DNA from: an uncultured Brevundimonas sp. | GTDB taxonomy: Bacteria; Pseudomonadota; Alphaproteobacteria; Caulobacterales; Caulobacteraceae | Direction: 5' to 3' | Assembly: GCF_947305955.1 (NCBI RefSeq) | Contig: NZ_CAMZFB010000003.1 | Coordinates: forward strand, 45,705 to 109,704 | Length of the DNA: 64,000 nt | Shown here: one piece after another, positions 20,192 through 32,696 of the stretch | How positions within the stretch are numbered: the first letter of the stretch is position 1 | Layout: each line of letters starts with the position of its first letter | Position numbers and translations under genes: made by a program | The notes under the pieces: generated by a model | What the model was told of the DNA's origin: nothing | The model's input: the letters and a program-made list of their open reading frames with translations, nothing else | Database searches by the model: none

Positions 20192-20653
20192 ATGGCCGAA
20201 ACCCTGACCTTTTTCATCGACACCGGCGACAACCAAGAGCGTCCGGTCGTCATCAAGCTGCGCGAAGATCTGGCCCCGAACCACGTGAAGCAAATCACCG
20301 AACTGGCTTCGGAAGGCTTCTATGACGGCGTCGTCTTCCACCGCGTCATCGCCGGCTTCATGGCTCAGGGCGGCGACCCGACGGGCACCGGCACCTCGGG
20401 CTCGAAGAAGCCGAACCTGAAGCAGGAGTTCAACGACGAGCCGCACGTGCGCGGCACCTGCTCGATGGCCCGCACCATGGACCCGAACAGCGCCAACTCG
20501 CAGTTCTTCATCTGCTTCGACGACGCCCGCTTCCTCGACCGTCAATACACGGTCTGGGGCAATGTCACCGAAGGCATGGACGTGATCGACGCCCTGCCGA
20601 AGGGTGAGCCGCCGCGCAACCCGGGCAAGATCGTCCGCGCCGAAGTCGCCTAA
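20192..20653 (+). CDS. ppiB: Peptidyl-prolyl cis-trans isomerase (cyclophilin), cytoplasmic
   Basis: A 153-aa cyclophilin without a signal peptide. The catalytic core FHRVIAGFMAQGGDPTGTG and the NSANSQFFICFDDARFLD segment are intact. It catalyses prolyl isomerisation in protein folding. Length fits PpiB-type single-domain enzymes. It is divergent from rlmE and ends at its own strong terminator. Confidence 0.95.
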   Translation: MAETLTFFIDTGDNQERPVVIKLREDLAPNHVKQITELASEGFYDGVVFHRVIAGFMAQGGDPTGTGTSGSKKPNLKQEFNDEPHVRGTCSMARTMDPNSANSQFFICFDDARFLDRQYTVWGNVTEGMDVIDALPKGEPPRNPGKIVRAEVA

Positions 20654-20674
20654 GCGATTTCCAAGCCGATTCTG

Positions 20675-20706
20675 AAAACGGGGAGCCTTTCGGCTCCCCG
20701 TTTTTT
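20675..20706 (+). terminator. Terminator after cyclophilin gene
   Basis: AACGGGGAGCC pairs with GGCTCCCCGTT around a TTTC loop, followed by TTTTTT. Confidence 0.92.
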
Positions 20707-20714
20707 GTTGGTTA

Positions 20715-21200
20715 TCAAGGCTTTTGAAGCGTCGCTTCCACCGGATCATTCGGTGAGATCACCAAGGTCCCGACCAGTTTCCCGTCCTCGACCCTGCCGT
20801 CAAAGCCCAGCGCGCCCCCCGCCGAGGCCGCGCCCGACAGCATCACGCGCTCCTCGCTGACCCTATAGTCGTTTGCCAGAACGATCAGCTTTTGGCGCTC
20901 GCCCTTGGCGTTCTGGATCGCCTTGGTCTGTTCAAAAACAAAGGCCGCCGGAAAACGGCTGGCGGGCGGTGTCTCTGCACCCTGTGCATCGCCATTGGGC
21001 GCGCGCAGCTGGATGTGGCTGAACCGCCAGTCCTGCATCAGGAGCGCCTCCGAATACACATAGTCCCCGTCCAATGCCGCCGACGCCGTATATTGCCTCT
21101 TGGCTCCGGTGTTGGGCGCAGTCCCCTGCTCTCCCTTGTCCGGACTACAGGCCATCAGGGCCATACACAGCCCCAACGCCCCCCAAATCGATCCCCTCAT
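20715..21200 (-). CDS. Lipoprotein of unknown function
   Basis: Encodes 161 aa from the ATG at 21200, which overlaps the preceding stop as TGATG, so translation is probably coupled. The N-terminal signal ends in lipobox LMAC, with Cys at about residue 17. The rest is soluble and predicted extracytoplasmic, with GDYVYSEALLMQDWRFSHIQ and a C-terminal GRVEDGKLVGTLVISP. I recognise no family. Pairing with an ICMT-like methyltransferase gene is the only context. Confidence 0.75.
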   Translation of the reverse strand: MRGSIWGALGLCMALMACSPDKGEQGTAPNTGAKRQYTASAALDGDYVYSEALLMQDWRFSHIQLRAPNGDAQGAETPPASRFPAAFVFEQTKAIQNAKGERQKLIVLANDYRVSEERVMLSGAASAGGALGFDGRVEDGKLVGTLVISPNDPVEATLQKP

Positions 21201-21820
21201 CACGGCAGTCTCAGCAATGTCCCCAGCCATCCAATGTGCTGCAAAGCTTCAATGGCCTCGAATAGCGGGATCGCCAAGAGGAAGATCAGACCGTCGCGCA
21301 AGGTAATGAGGAAAAAGCGCGGACGGACATCAAGCGACTCGGCATCCCGCCAACGAGAAAAATCGGGACCGAACCGCGGCGTGCGGGCGCAGTAGTCGCG
21401 ATAGGACTGACCAAAGGCATCGCTCAGCCACGCCTCTTCCCGGCGGATGGTGAAATGAAACACCAGCATCGCCACCGCCAGAAACGCAGTCGCTAGCGTC
21501 AGGCTTCCGGTTTGTGCCCCTGCACCGAAAGCCCCCATGAAGCTGAACAGGTACAGGGGATTGCGGCTGATGGAATAAGGCCCGCGATCGACAATCTCGG
21601 CCTTCTTGCGCCCACCGATGTAGAGCGAGCACCACGCCCGCCCCACGATGCAGACCACGATCAGGGCGAGGCCGAACGCCTCCACCCCTTCGTGCAGGGG
21701 CTCGCCGCCGCGCGAGGCCGTAAAAAGCGCCAGCGCGAGAATGGCCGACATCCCCGCGCCCAGCGCTGCCTTCCGGATTTTCTGGACCCTTTGCAGGTCG
21801 AAGCCTTCGGTTGCCGACAT
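21200..21820 (-). CDS. Isoprenylcysteine carboxyl methyltransferase (ICMT)/PEMT-like membrane methyltransferase
   Basis: A 206-aa membrane protein. The conserved GPYSISRNPLYLFSFMGAFG and REEAWLSDAFGQSYRDYCARTPRF segments are the ICMT/phospholipid methyltransferase core, which binds SAM and a lipid or membrane substrate. Four or five hydrophobic segments are visible. Bacterial members methylate diverse lipids and no substrate can be assigned. It is immediately upstream of, and overlaps by one base, the lipoprotein gene. Confidence 0.87.
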   Translation of the reverse strand: MSATEGFDLQRVQKIRKAALGAGMSAILALALFTASRGGEPLHEGVEAFGLALIVVCIVGRAWCSLYIGGRKKAEIVDRGPYSISRNPLYLFSFMGAFGAGAQTGSLTLATAFLAVAMLVFHFTIRREEAWLSDAFGQSYRDYCARTPRFGPDFSRWRDAESLDVRPRFFLITLRDGLIFLLAIPLFEAIEALQHIGWLGTLLRLP

Positions 21821-21882
21821 CGCTATCTCCGTGTTTGGATCAGCGATCTGGCTTTCCGAAGAATGGCGTTTTTAAGACCGGC

Positions 21883-22839
21883 TTATCGGTCCAGCCACGC
21901 ATCGATGCGGCGGAAGCTTTCGATGGCCAGTTCGGTGGACGACTGGAACACCGCCGGATTGATGCGCTCCACGTCATCGGACGGCTTGTGATAGTCCTCG
22001 TGGAAGTTCACGCCGAAATACAGGAACGGCAGGCCTGCGCGGTGGAAGGCACCGTGGTCCGAGGCGAACACCCAGTTGTCGGCCCCTTGGTCCTCCGGTC
22101 GGTCCTTGCCGAAGGCCAGACGGATCGAGCCATTGGCCGGGATCGGCTCCAGCAGCGGACGGAAATACGGGTGCTGATAGGTGCCCGTCACCCACAGATA
22201 CCCATCGACATCGGCACGGGCCGTCATGTCGAAATTGATATTCACCGAGATGGACGACAGCGGCACGGGCGGAGCCTCGACGAACTCTTTCGCACCCAAT
22301 AGGCCCCTCTCTTCGCCATCCAGTGCCACGATCAGGACGCTGTGCTCGGGCGGGCTGTCCTTCAGGCGCTTGGCCAGTTCCAGCATGGTCGCCACGCCAG
22401 ACGCATTGTCGTCCGCACCATTATAGACGTGGCCGTCGCGGGTGCCGACGTGGTCATAGTGGGCGGTGACCACGATGTATTTGTCCGAAACCCGCGTACC
22501 GGGGATCAGGCCGAGGATGTTGACCCCGTTAAAGGTCTTGGGGCCTTCCGGCGAACGGCCTTGGGCCGACCACGGCTGAAGGCGGCCCATGGACGACGGG
22601 CCGATGCCCATGGCTTCCAGACGGCCTACGATATAGTCGCGCGCCTTGGCACCGCCTTCGCTGCCCGTGTCGCGCCCTTGCATGTCGTCGGCGGCCAGAA
22701 TGGTCAGGTCGGACATCAGCTGGGTGTAGTCAACCGACGGCACCGCCGCAGCGACAGGAGCCTGTGAGCGCGGTGCCGTCTCGCAGGCAGCAAGGGACAG
22801 CAGGGCGGCAATAGCCAGACTGGAAGAAAGCGCGCGCAT
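21883..22839 (-). CDS. M28 family zinc aminopeptidase, lipoprotein
   Basis: Encodes 318 aa from the ATG giving MRALSSSL, with GGAG about 10 bases upstream; six further codons upstream are open. A signal peptide ends in lipobox LAAC. The M28 co-catalytic zinc site is visible: TAHYDHVG (His), NGADDNASG (bridging Asp), DGEERGLLGA (catalytic and zinc Glu), and downstream ligands in FDMTARAD and the FxSDHGAFHRAG region. It would be an exported peptidase. It is transcribed alone, divergent from ligA. Confidence 0.92.
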   Translation of the reverse strand: MRALSSSLAIAALLSLAACETAPRSQAPVAAAVPSVDYTQLMSDLTILAADDMQGRDTGSEGGAKARDYIVGRLEAMGIGPSSMGRLQPWSAQGRSPEGPKTFNGVNILGLIPGTRVSDKYIVVTAHYDHVGTRDGHVYNGADDNASGVATMLELAKRLKDSPPEHSVLIVALDGEERGLLGAKEFVEAPPVPLSSISVNINFDMTARADVDGYLWVTGTYQHPYFRPLLEPIPANGSIRLAFGKDRPEDQGADNWVFASDHGAFHRAGLPFLYFGVNFHEDYHKPSDDVERINPAVFQSSTELAIESFRRIDAWLDR

Positions 22840-22934
22840 AAAAATCGCTCCGAACAAGTGAATTGCGCGCAGCCTAGATGCCCTTCCGCCGTTCTTCCAG
22901 ATTAGCTTTCTGTCATTTGTTCAGGCGGTGTTAG

Positions 22935-26110
<3,176 letters not shown>

Positions 26111-26234
26111 CGGATTATTTGGTCGTCGGTCCCGGTGCAGGTTCCAAATTGAAGGACGCGGAGAAGCACGGGGTTCAGGTTCTGACCGAGGACGAATGGC
26201 TCGCCCTCATCGGGTGATCTATCGGGGTTGAGCT

Positions 26235-27131
26235 ATGCGTGCCGTCGCCATCGACTTTGAAACCGCCAACGAGCGTCGCGCCAGCGCATGCTCGATCGGT
26301 CTGGCGTGGATCGAGGATGGACGTGTGGTGGATCGCGAGACCCATCTGATCCGGCCACCGGAAATGCGGTTCGCGCCGGTGAACATCCGCATCCACGGCA
26401 TCACCCCCGACATGGTCGAGGATTCGCCGGAGTTCCCCGACGTTCTGGCGTCCCTGCGCGAACGGATCGGCACCTGCGACATGGTGCTGGCCCACAATGC
26501 GGGCTTTGACATGAGCGTGGTGCGCGCCAGTTGCGACGCCTATTCGCTGTCCTATCCCGAGTTCGACTATCTCTGCACCGTCAAGGTGGCGCAGCGGGTC
26601 TGGGCCGATCTGGGCACGGCGCGTCTGAACGCCCTTGGTGACCATCTGGGCATAGCGTTCAAACACCACGACGCGGGCGAGGATGCCTATGTCTGCGCCG
26701 AGGTCGCGCTGGCGGCCATGCGTCTGCGCGAGGCGTCGAGCCTGCACGAACTGGCCAAGATCACTCAGGTCGGCATCGGACGGATGAGTTCGGCGGGCTA
26801 TTCGGCCTGTTCGGCGCCCCGCCCGAAACGCTCGGCCTCTGTCGCCACCGCCAAACCCTATTCGGACGTGTTCCGCCCCGTCCCCGGCCTGCCCCTGTCC
26901 ATGCAGGGCAAGCGCGTGGTGTTTTCGGGCCAGTTGTCGCGCTTTTCCCGTCAGGAAGCACAGGAGATCGCAGGCCGTTTCGGGGCCCGCGTCATGGCCT
27001 CGGTCAATGCCAAGACGGACTGGGTCGTGGTGGGCAATGGCGCAGGTTCAAAACTGGATCGTGCCCGCCATTTGGGGTTGAAGCTGCTGTCCGAAGCGGA
27101 CTTTATGGACCTTATTACCGTCAAATCTTGA
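26235..27131 (+). CDS. DEDDh 3'-5' exonuclease with BRCT domain, host-composition copy
   Basis: A 298-aa paralogue of the preceding gene, about half identical by eye, written in the host's G+C-rich codons. ExoI DFETAN, ExoII AHNAGFD and ExoIII HHDAGED are intact. A variable Ala/Pro linker (about 180-225) leads to a BRCT domain with VVFSGQLSRFSRQEA and NGAGSKLDRARHLG. It starts 17 bases after the first exonuclease gene, with a spacer resembling that between ligA and the first copy. It is probably the ancestral neighbour of ligA, acting in DNA repair or end trimming; that role is inferred. Confidence 0.9.
   Translation: MRAVAIDFETANERRASACSIGLAWIEDGRVVDRETHLIRPPEMRFAPVNIRIHGITPDMVEDSPEFPDVLASLRERIGTCDMVLAHNAGFDMSVVRASCDAYSLSYPEFDYLCTVKVAQRVWADLGTARLNALGDHLGIAFKHHDAGEDAYVCAEVALAAMRLREASSLHELAKITQVGIGRMSSAGYSACSAPRPKRSASVATAKPYSDVFRPVPGLPLSMQGKRVVFSGQLSRFSRQEAQEIAGRFGARVMASVNAKTDWVVVGNGAGSKLDRARHLGLKLLSEADFMDLITVKS
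26287..26314 (+). repeat. 28-base exact repeat, copy 2
   Basis: Identical to 25382-25409 and in the same reading position of the paralogous exonuclease gene. Confidence 0.85.
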
Positions 27132-27255
27132 CGTAACGTCCGGTTTTATAAAAACAAAACGCTGCAATTTTAGGTCTTGTTTATAACGCAATACCGCAGC
27201 ACCCTGTGCGTAACGGATCCTCTCCCCGTGATCCGACCAATGGGAAGTACGCACC

Positions 27256-27678
27256 ATGAAGATCAAGATTTTCGCTGCGGCCGCACTGGCGGCCTCTGCC
27301 CTCGCCGCTCCGGCCCTCGCGGGTGATCCGACCGGTCTGTGGCAGACCCCGACCAACGGCGGTCAGGTCCGCATCGAGCGTTGCGGCAATGCCCTGTGCG
27401 GCACTCTGGTCACTTCGGCGGCTATCCGCGCCAACCCGAACCAGCTCGATGTGAACAACAAGGATGCCACCCAGCGCAGCCGCACCCTGCGCGGCCTTCG
27501 CATGCTGTCGGGTTTCACCGGCGGCCCGACCGAATGGCGCGGTGGCTCGGTCTATAACCCCGAGGATGGCGGCACCTATCGCGGCACCATCACCATGACC
27601 AATGACAACACCCTGCGTCTGCGCGGCTGCATCGTCGCCCCGCTGTGCAAGACCCAGACCTGGACCCGCGTCCAGTAA
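27256..27678 (+). CDS. DUF2147 family secreted protein
   Basis: A 140-aa protein with a clear signal peptide (about 1-22, cleavage after ALA). The mature part shows the DUF2147 pattern: GLWQTP at the start, RIERCGNALCGTLV in the middle, GGTYRGTITMTNDNTLRLRGCI near the end, and paired cysteines. The family is a small lipocalin-like beta-barrel with no assigned function. It has its own promoter region of about 125 bases and a terminator. Confidence 0.9.
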   Translation: MKIKIFAAAALAASALAAPALAGDPTGLWQTPTNGGQVRIERCGNALCGTLVTSAAIRANPNQLDVNNKDATQRSRTLRGLRMLSGFTGGPTEWRGGSVYNPEDGGTYRGTITMTNDNTLRLRGCIVAPLCKTQTWTRVQ

Positions 27679-27703
27679 GAGTTTTCCTCCCCGGAAAAGC
27701 GCG

Positions 27704-27739
27704 AAAGGCCTCCGCAGAGCGATCTGCGGGGGCTTTTTA
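27704..27739 (+). terminator. Terminator after DUF2147 gene
   Basis: AGGCCTCCGCAGA pairs with TCTGCGGGGGCTT (G-T wobbles) around GCGA, followed by TTTTT. It lies in the gap with the convergent lrgB gene. Confidence 0.85.
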
Positions 27740-27742
27740 TTA

Positions 27743-28432
27743 TCAGAGGAAGATCGACAGGACCGACAGCAGCGCCGCCGTCAGCACGGCATTCAGCGCC
27801 ATGCCCACGCCCGCATAGGCCCCTGCCGTGGGCGAGACCTCGAACGCCCTGGCCGCCCCTGCCCCGTGGGCCGAGACACCAACGGCAAAGCCCCGCGCGC
27901 GCCAATCGCGGATACCCAGAAGATTGAGCAGCGGCGTCGCCAGCATGGCCCCGAACACGCCCGCAAAGATCACGATCACCGCCGTCAGGGCTGGAATACC
28001 GCCCAGCGTCTGCGAGATGGCCATGCCAACAGGTGTGGTGGTCGCCCGCGGCGCGATGGAGGCCATCACCTGCTCGGGTGCACCGAACATCCACACTATC
28101 CCGACCGAGGAGACAATCGCCGTCACCGCCCCAGCCATCAGGGCCAGTGTGATCGGCACGGCCAGACGCGCAATGGTCCGGCGGTTGGCCCAGATGGGCA
28201 CGGCCATCGAGACCACCGTCGGCCCCAGAAGGAAGGTGATCATCCCCGTCGCCGAGGCATAGGTGGCATAGGGCGTTCGGCTGGCCAGCAGAGCAGCAAT
28301 AATGACCGGCGTGGACAGCAGCACCGGATGCAGTAGCGGCGGGCGACCAATCTTCTGCACCATGCGGTCCATGGCCCAGAAGGTCACTACCGTCACCGAC
28401 AGCCAGATCAGGGTCGTGAAGAGATCAGGCAT
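27743..28432 (-). CDS. LrgB family membrane protein
   Basis: A 229-aa integral membrane protein with about six hydrophobic segments. The central ATTTPVGMAISQTLGGIPALTA is characteristic of LrgB/CidB. Together with the overlapping lrgA-like gene it forms the bacterial holin-like/pyruvate-transport LrgAB pair. No lytSR-type two-component genes are next to it, so regulation is unknown. Confidence 0.92.
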   Translation of the reverse strand: MPDLFTTLIWLSVTVVTFWAMDRMVQKIGRPPLLHPVLLSTPVIIAALLASRTPYATYASATGMITFLLGPTVVSMAVPIWANRRTIARLAVPITLALMAGAVTAIVSSVGIVWMFGAPEQVMASIAPRATTTPVGMAISQTLGGIPALTAVIVIFAGVFGAMLATPLLNLLGIRDWRARGFAVGVSAHGAGAARAFEVSPTAGAYAGVGMALNAVLTAALLSVLSIFL

Positions 28433-28790
28433 CGCCCGCCTCTTCCTGCGGTGCGAACCGCTTCATCGCCCATGAAAAGACGCTGGCGGTCACGGCAATG
28501 GTCGCCACCGTCGAAACCAGCAACGCCACCAATATGCCAAGGCCGTGGCGGGCGATCATGTCGCCCTCCTCGATCAGGCCCACGGCGGGCGGCACGAACA
28601 TCAGAGGCATGTGCGCCGTCAGCCAGCCCGTCACCTTGGTCAGCGACGTCTGCTCGCGGCGGAACACAGCCAGCCACACCAGCAAAAGCCCCATACCGAT
28701 AACCGAGCCCGGCAGGGGCAGTCCGGTGAAGCGATGAATCGCCTCACCGGCCAGCTGGCACACCAGCAATAGGGCGATGGCACCCAGCAT
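28425..28790 (-). CDS. CidA/LrgA family holin-like membrane protein
   Basis: A 121-aa protein with four hydrophobic segments. The motif GLPLPGSVIGMGLLLVWL and FVPPAVGLIEEGDMI are family signatures. Its 3' end overlaps the lrgB-like gene by 8 bases, so the two are translated together. In other bacteria the pair affects autolysis or exports/imports small metabolites such as pyruvate. Confidence 0.9.
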   Translation of the reverse strand: MLGAIALLLVCQLAGEAIHRFTGLPLPGSVIGMGLLLVWLAVFRREQTSLTKVTGWLTAHMPLMFVPPAVGLIEEGDMIARHGLGILVALLVSTVATIAVTASVFSWAMKRFAPQEEAGDA

Positions 28791-28805
28791 CAGGATCGAC
28801 GGCCC

Positions 28806-30629
28806 TTACAGCGGGCGCGTCTGCTCCTTCAGCCAAGCGAGAGCGGCCTCGTCCTTCTGGACGCCTTCGGCCAGCAGCGGGCCGACCTTGGCCAGAACCT
28901 CGGCGTGGTAATCATCGACATACTGGCGCTCCTGCGGCGTCAGCAGGTTCACGTCGATCAGCTTGCGGTCCAGCGGGGCGAAGGTCAGCTGCTCGAAACC
29001 GTGGAAGGCACGCTCGCCACCTTCCGGCACCGATGGCGCGGTGACGACTTGCAGCGTCTCGATACGGATGCCCCATTCGCCTTCGCGGTAATAGCCCGGC
29101 TCGTTCGACAGGATCATGCCGGTCAGCAGCGGCTGGGTCGTGCCCCAGTTGGCGATGCGCTGCGGGCCTTCGTGGACACCAAGGTATGAGCCGACGCCGT
29201 GGCCCGTGCCGTGGTCATAGTCAAAGCCGGCATTCCACAGGTGCTGGCGGGCAATGGCATCCAGATGCATGCCCGAAACGCCCTGCGGGAAACGGATGGT
29301 CGCCATGGCGATGTGGCCCTTGAGGACAAGGGTGAACATGCGGCGCTGTTCGTCCGTGCCTTCGCCGATGGCCATGGTGCGGGTGACGTCGGTCGTGCCG
29401 TCCAGATACTGGCCGCCGCCGTCCACCAGCAGCAGGCTGCCCTGCTCCATCTTGCGGATCTTGGCCCCGACCGGCTTGTAGTGCGGCAGGGCACCGTTAG
29501 CGGCGACTCCGGCGATGGTGTCGAACGACAGGTCTTTCAACTCGCCCGTCGCCTCGCGGAAACGCTCAAGCGCTTCGACCACGCCGCGCTCGTCCGGCAG
29601 TTCTTTCTGCGCGACCGTATCCACCCAGTGCAGGAAGCGCGTCAGCGCGGCCCCGTCACGGATGTGGGCGCGGCGGCTACCCTCGATCTCGACCTCGTTC
29701 TTGCAGGCGCGCGGGATGGCGCACGGGTCCATGGCGCGGACGATGGTGGCTCCCGCCTCTTCCAGCGCCTCGAAATAGAAGGCCGAGGAGATCGACGGGT
29801 CGATCACCACCTTCTGGCCCGACAGCGAAGCGAGGGCTTCAGGCAGGGCTTCGGGCGCTTCCAGCGTCACCTCATTGCCCAGCCATGCGGGCAGCCCCTC
29901 GGTCACCTTGGCCGGATCGAGGAAGACACGGGCCGAACCGTCGGCGCGCAGGATCGCCTGCCCCAGCGGCAGTGGCGAGCGGATCACGTCACCGCCACGG
30001 ATGTTGAACAGCCATGCCAGCGATGATGGGGCGGTCAGCACGGCGGCGTCAGCGCCCTTGGCGGCGATGTCCTTGCCGATGCGGGCGCGCTTGGACGCGG
30101 CGCTCTCACCGGAGAATTCTTCGGGGTGCGGCACGACGGGTGCCTGCGGCTGGCTCGGGCGGTCGGTCCATGCCAGATCAATCGGATTGGCTTCGACCGC
30201 CTTCAGCGAACCGCCGGCCTTTTCAACCGCGGCACGCAGGCCTGCCAGCGCGTCGGGGCTGTGCAGACGCGGATCATAGCCGATCACCTGACCGGACTTC
30301 ACATTGGCCGACAGCCAGTCGTTCAGGCCCGCCAGCGACTCACGCTCGAACAGGGCCTCATCGGTCTGGGCCTTGACCTGAACCGTATAGCGGCCATCGA
30401 CGAAAACCGCCGCCTTGTCCGACAGCACCACGCCCGCGCCCGCCGATCCGGTAAAGCCCGTCACCCACGCCAGACGCTCATTGGCATCGGGCAGGTATTC
30501 GTTCTGATGCTCGTCCTCGTGCGGGACCAGCAGGCCATCAAGGCCCTGCCTTGCCATTTCCGCGCGCACCAGCGGCAGGTGCTTTGCGCCAAACGAAGGA
30601 TCGGTGGTTTCGTCGAAATGCTGTCTCAT
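28806..30629 (-). CDS. Aminopeptidase P family protein (M24)
   Basis: A 607-aa three-domain aminopeptidase P, the long form like eukaryotic cytosolic XPNPEP1. Two creatinase-N type domains come first and a C-terminal pita-bread catalytic domain begins near residue 320. Metal ligands are visible: Asp in LLVDGGGQYLDGTTDVTR (two Asp), His in TGHGVGSYLGVHEG, and Glu in SNEPGYYREGEWGIRIE. It removes N-terminal residues preceding proline. Fifteen bases separate its stop from the lrgA start, so it may head that transcript. Confidence 0.95.
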   Translation of the reverse strand: MRQHFDETTDPSFGAKHLPLVRAEMARQGLDGLLVPHEDEHQNEYLPDANERLAWVTGFTGSAGAGVVLSDKAAVFVDGRYTVQVKAQTDEALFERESLAGLNDWLSANVKSGQVIGYDPRLHSPDALAGLRAAVEKAGGSLKAVEANPIDLAWTDRPSQPQAPVVPHPEEFSGESAASKRARIGKDIAAKGADAAVLTAPSSLAWLFNIRGGDVIRSPLPLGQAILRADGSARVFLDPAKVTEGLPAWLGNEVTLEAPEALPEALASLSGQKVVIDPSISSAFYFEALEEAGATIVRAMDPCAIPRACKNEVEIEGSRRAHIRDGAALTRFLHWVDTVAQKELPDERGVVEALERFREATGELKDLSFDTIAGVAANGALPHYKPVGAKIRKMEQGSLLLVDGGGQYLDGTTDVTRTMAIGEGTDEQRRMFTLVLKGHIAMATIRFPQGVSGMHLDAIARQHLWNAGFDYDHGTGHGVGSYLGVHEGPQRIANWGTTQPLLTGMILSNEPGYYREGEWGIRIETLQVVTAPSVPEGGERAFHGFEQLTFAPLDRKLIDVNLLTPQERQYVDDYHAEVLAKVGPLLAEGVQKDEAALAWLKEQTRPL

Positions 30630-30687
30630 GCCCCATGACTACGCCTGCCGACCGACAGGTTCCAGAGGCAGAACGACGCGTCGCCCA

Positions 30688-30716
30688 ATAAAAAACGGGG
30701 GCCGAAGCCCCCGTTC
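30688..30716 (-). terminator. Terminator after prmA
   Basis: Read leftwards, AACGGGGGC pairs with GCCCCCGTT around TTCG and is followed by TTTTTT, starting 8 bases after the prmA stop. Confidence 0.93.
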
Positions 30717-30723
30717 CAGAACC

Positions 30724-31593
30724 TTAGGCCTTACGCAGTTGCAGGGCCGACCAGGCGTCGTGATGGATGGTCTGTTCCACCACGAAACCCAGCGGGCGAT
30801 AGGCATCGAGGATGCGCTCTTCCTGCGTCTTGAGCAGGCCCGACAGGATGGCGACGCCGCCCTTCTTCAGCGACTGGGCGATTTCCGGAGCCAGTTCCAC
30901 CAGCGGCGCAGCCAGAATATTGGCGAACACCAGATCATACGGCATGTGCTGGGCGACGCGGGCGTCGTTCAGGCCGCTGGCGAAATAGAACTCGCACTTG
31001 GCGTCGTTGATCTCGGCGTTTTCGTTGGCGATGCGGGCCGAGGCCTCGTCGATGTCGGTGCCGACGGCGATCGGCGTGCCGGTTTTGGCCGCAGCGATGG
31101 CCAGAACGCCCGTGCCGCAGCCGACGTCCAGAACCTTCTCAAAGGTCTCGCCCTTGCCCAGCAGGACATCGAACGCCTCAAGGCAGCCGACAGTCGTGCC
31201 GTGGTGGCCCGTACCGAAGGCGGCACCGGCGTCGATCTTCAGGGTCACGCGGCCCTCTGGAATCTTGCCCTGATCGTGCGCGCCGTAGACGAAGAAGCGA
31301 CCGGCCTCGACCGGCGGCAGGCCCGACAGGCTCATCGCCAGCCAGTCCGCATCGGCCAGCTTTTCAACGATCACTTCCAGACCCTCGACGGCGCGCATAT
31401 GGGCCTCGATGCCCTTGGCCTCCTCGTCGGTGGTGGGGAAGGCGTCGATGCGCCAGATGCCCTTGTCCTCATCCTCTTCGAGGATCGAATAGGTCGCGCC
31501 TTCCAGCAGGACGTCAGCGTCGATGGCGGCCGCCGCAGCCTCTGCAGGGGCGCGCAAACCGCGAGCAATCACTTGAAGAGCAGATTCCGACAT
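30724..31593 (-). CDS. prmA: Ribosomal protein L11 methyltransferase
   Basis: Encodes 289 aa from the ATG giving MSESALQV; 45 further open codons upstream lack family character. The C-terminal Rossmann domain shows [18 protein letters not shown] (SAM motif I) and the NPPY-like post-motif [16 protein letters not shown]. The segment [15 protein letters not shown] precedes motif I, as in PrmA. It trimethylates L11 (uL11) lysines. It is transcribed alone, divergent from a Lys/Ala/Pro-rich protein gene. Confidence 0.95.
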   Translation of the reverse strand: MSESALQVIARGLRAPAEAAAAAIDADVLLEGATYSILEEDEDKGIWRIDAFPTTDEEAKGIEAHMRAVEGLEVIVEKLADADWLAMSLSGLPPVEAGRFFVYGAHDQGKIPEGRVTLKIDAGAAFGTGHHGTTVGCLEAFDVLLGKGETFEKVLDVGCGTGVLAIAAAKTGTPIAVGTDIDEASARIANENAEINDAKCEFYFASGLNDARVAQHMPYDLVFANILAAPLVELAPEIAQSLKKGGVAILSGLLKTQEERILDAYRPLGFVVEQTIHHDAWSALQLRKA

Positions 31594-31679
31594 TTCCAAA
31601 AACCAACGATATGATAACAACAGGAGATTAAAGCGGGTGGACTGAGTCCCGCCACTGATAGCCAAGGTTTGGGGATTAC

Positions 31680-32312
31680 ATGGCCAAAGCACCGACGGAA
31701 AAGCCCGCCACGCCCAAGGCGGCAGCAACCACTTCCAAGCCCAAAGCGGCTACGAAGTCGACCGCTTCTGCCGCAAAACCGGCTGCGGATGAAGCAAAAA
31801 CTCCAAAGTCCAAGGCTGCGCCCAAGGCCGCCGCCGCAAAATCGGCAGCCCCCAAGGCCGCCGCAGCGCCGAAAAAGCCCGCTGAAAGCAAGGCCGCTGC
31901 GCCTAAGCCGACGGCCGCAAAGGCTCCCGCTGCCAAGAAAGCTGCAGCACCCAAGGCCGCTCCGGCCAAACCCGCAGCCCCCAAGGTGGCTGCAAAACCG
32001 GCTGCACCCAAGAAGCCCGCTGCGCCTAAGGCGGCTGCGCCCAGGGCCCGCACCACCGGCACCAAGTCTGCGGCGGCACCCAAGACCGAACTGGCTGCGA
32101 CCGTAGAGGAAAAACCCGCAGCCCTGGTCGCTGCGCCCACGTCGGGCGACGGCGTCGATGGCAAGCCCACCCCGACCGAGGCCGCGGCTCCGGAGCCCAA
32201 GCTGGTCGCCACCGAAAACGAGCCGACGCCCGAGCCCAAGTCGCCCGCGACCGCACCGAGTGCTCCGGTCAAGAAGCCGGGCTTCTTCGCCCGCCTGTTC
32301 GGCCGTAAGTAA
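31680..32312 (+). CDS. Low-complexity Lys/Ala/Pro-rich protein (histone H1-like)
   Basis: A 210-aa protein. Residues 1-140 consist almost wholly of Ala, Lys and Pro in [12 protein letters not shown]-type repeats, highly basic and like histone H1 tails. Residues 140-195 are more acidic and Pro/Thr/Glu-rich. A hydrophobic-basic C-terminus, [10 protein letters not shown], could touch a membrane or a partner. No globular domain is recognised. The third codon positions are normal and a good terminator follows, so it is a real gene. DNA or polyanion binding is a guess from composition. Confidence 0.8.
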   Translation: MAKAPTEKPATPKAAATTSKPKAATKSTASAAKPAADEAKTPKSKAAPKAAAAKSAAPKAAAAPKKPAESKAAAPKPTAAKAPAAKKAAAPKAAPAKPAAPKVAAKPAAPKKPAAPKAAAPRARTTGTKSAAAPKTELAATVEEKPAALVAAPTSGDGVDGKPTPTEAAAPEPKLVATENEPTPEPKSPATAPSAPVKKPGFFARLFGRK

Positions 32313-32328
32313 GGCGCGTTACGCCAAC

Positions 32329-32365
32329 AAAAAGGGCCGGTAGCAATCCGCTACCGGCCCTTTTC
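32329..32365. terminator. Bidirectional terminator
   Basis: AAAAGGGCCGGTAGC pairs with GCTACCGGCCCTTTT around AATCC. It lies between convergent genes and has T/A runs on both sides. Confidence 0.92.
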
Positions 32366-32385
32366 TATTCCGTCTGCTGGAAAGA

Positions 32386-32592
32386 TCAGTCCGCCAGATC
32401 TTCCGACAGGATGGCCATTTCGAACATGAACGAACCGGCTTCGTCTTCGTCTTCGAAGATCACGCCAATGAACTCGTCATCGACATAGACTTCGGCCGAG
32501 TCGGCAACCTTGCGAGCCTTAACCTTGATGCCACCGTGGTTGAAGGTGCGCTTCAGGTGGGTCTCGACGCGCTTGAGATCGGATTCTTTCAC
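32386..32592 (-). CDS. DUF3126 family protein
   Basis: Encodes 68 aa from a GTG start (MKESDLKRVETHLK); the frame is open further upstream but family members begin here. The sequence DSAEVYVDDEFIGVIFEDED is typical of DUF3126, a small alphaproteobacterial family of unknown role. It has no membrane segment or signal and is acidic at its C-terminus. It is located downstream of cysE in the same direction (104-base gap). Confidence 0.88.
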   Translation of the reverse strand: MKESDLKRVETHLKRTFNHGGIKVKARKVADSAEVYVDDEFIGVIFEDEDEAGSFMFEMAILSEDLAD

Positions 32593-32696
32593 GGGGATGG
32601 CCTCGGTTTGAATGTTAGCGGCGGAACCTAAAGGGCAAGGGCGAGGATGAAAAGCCCGCATCGCGCCCGTCCACAGGCATCCGAGCGAACCGTGAT

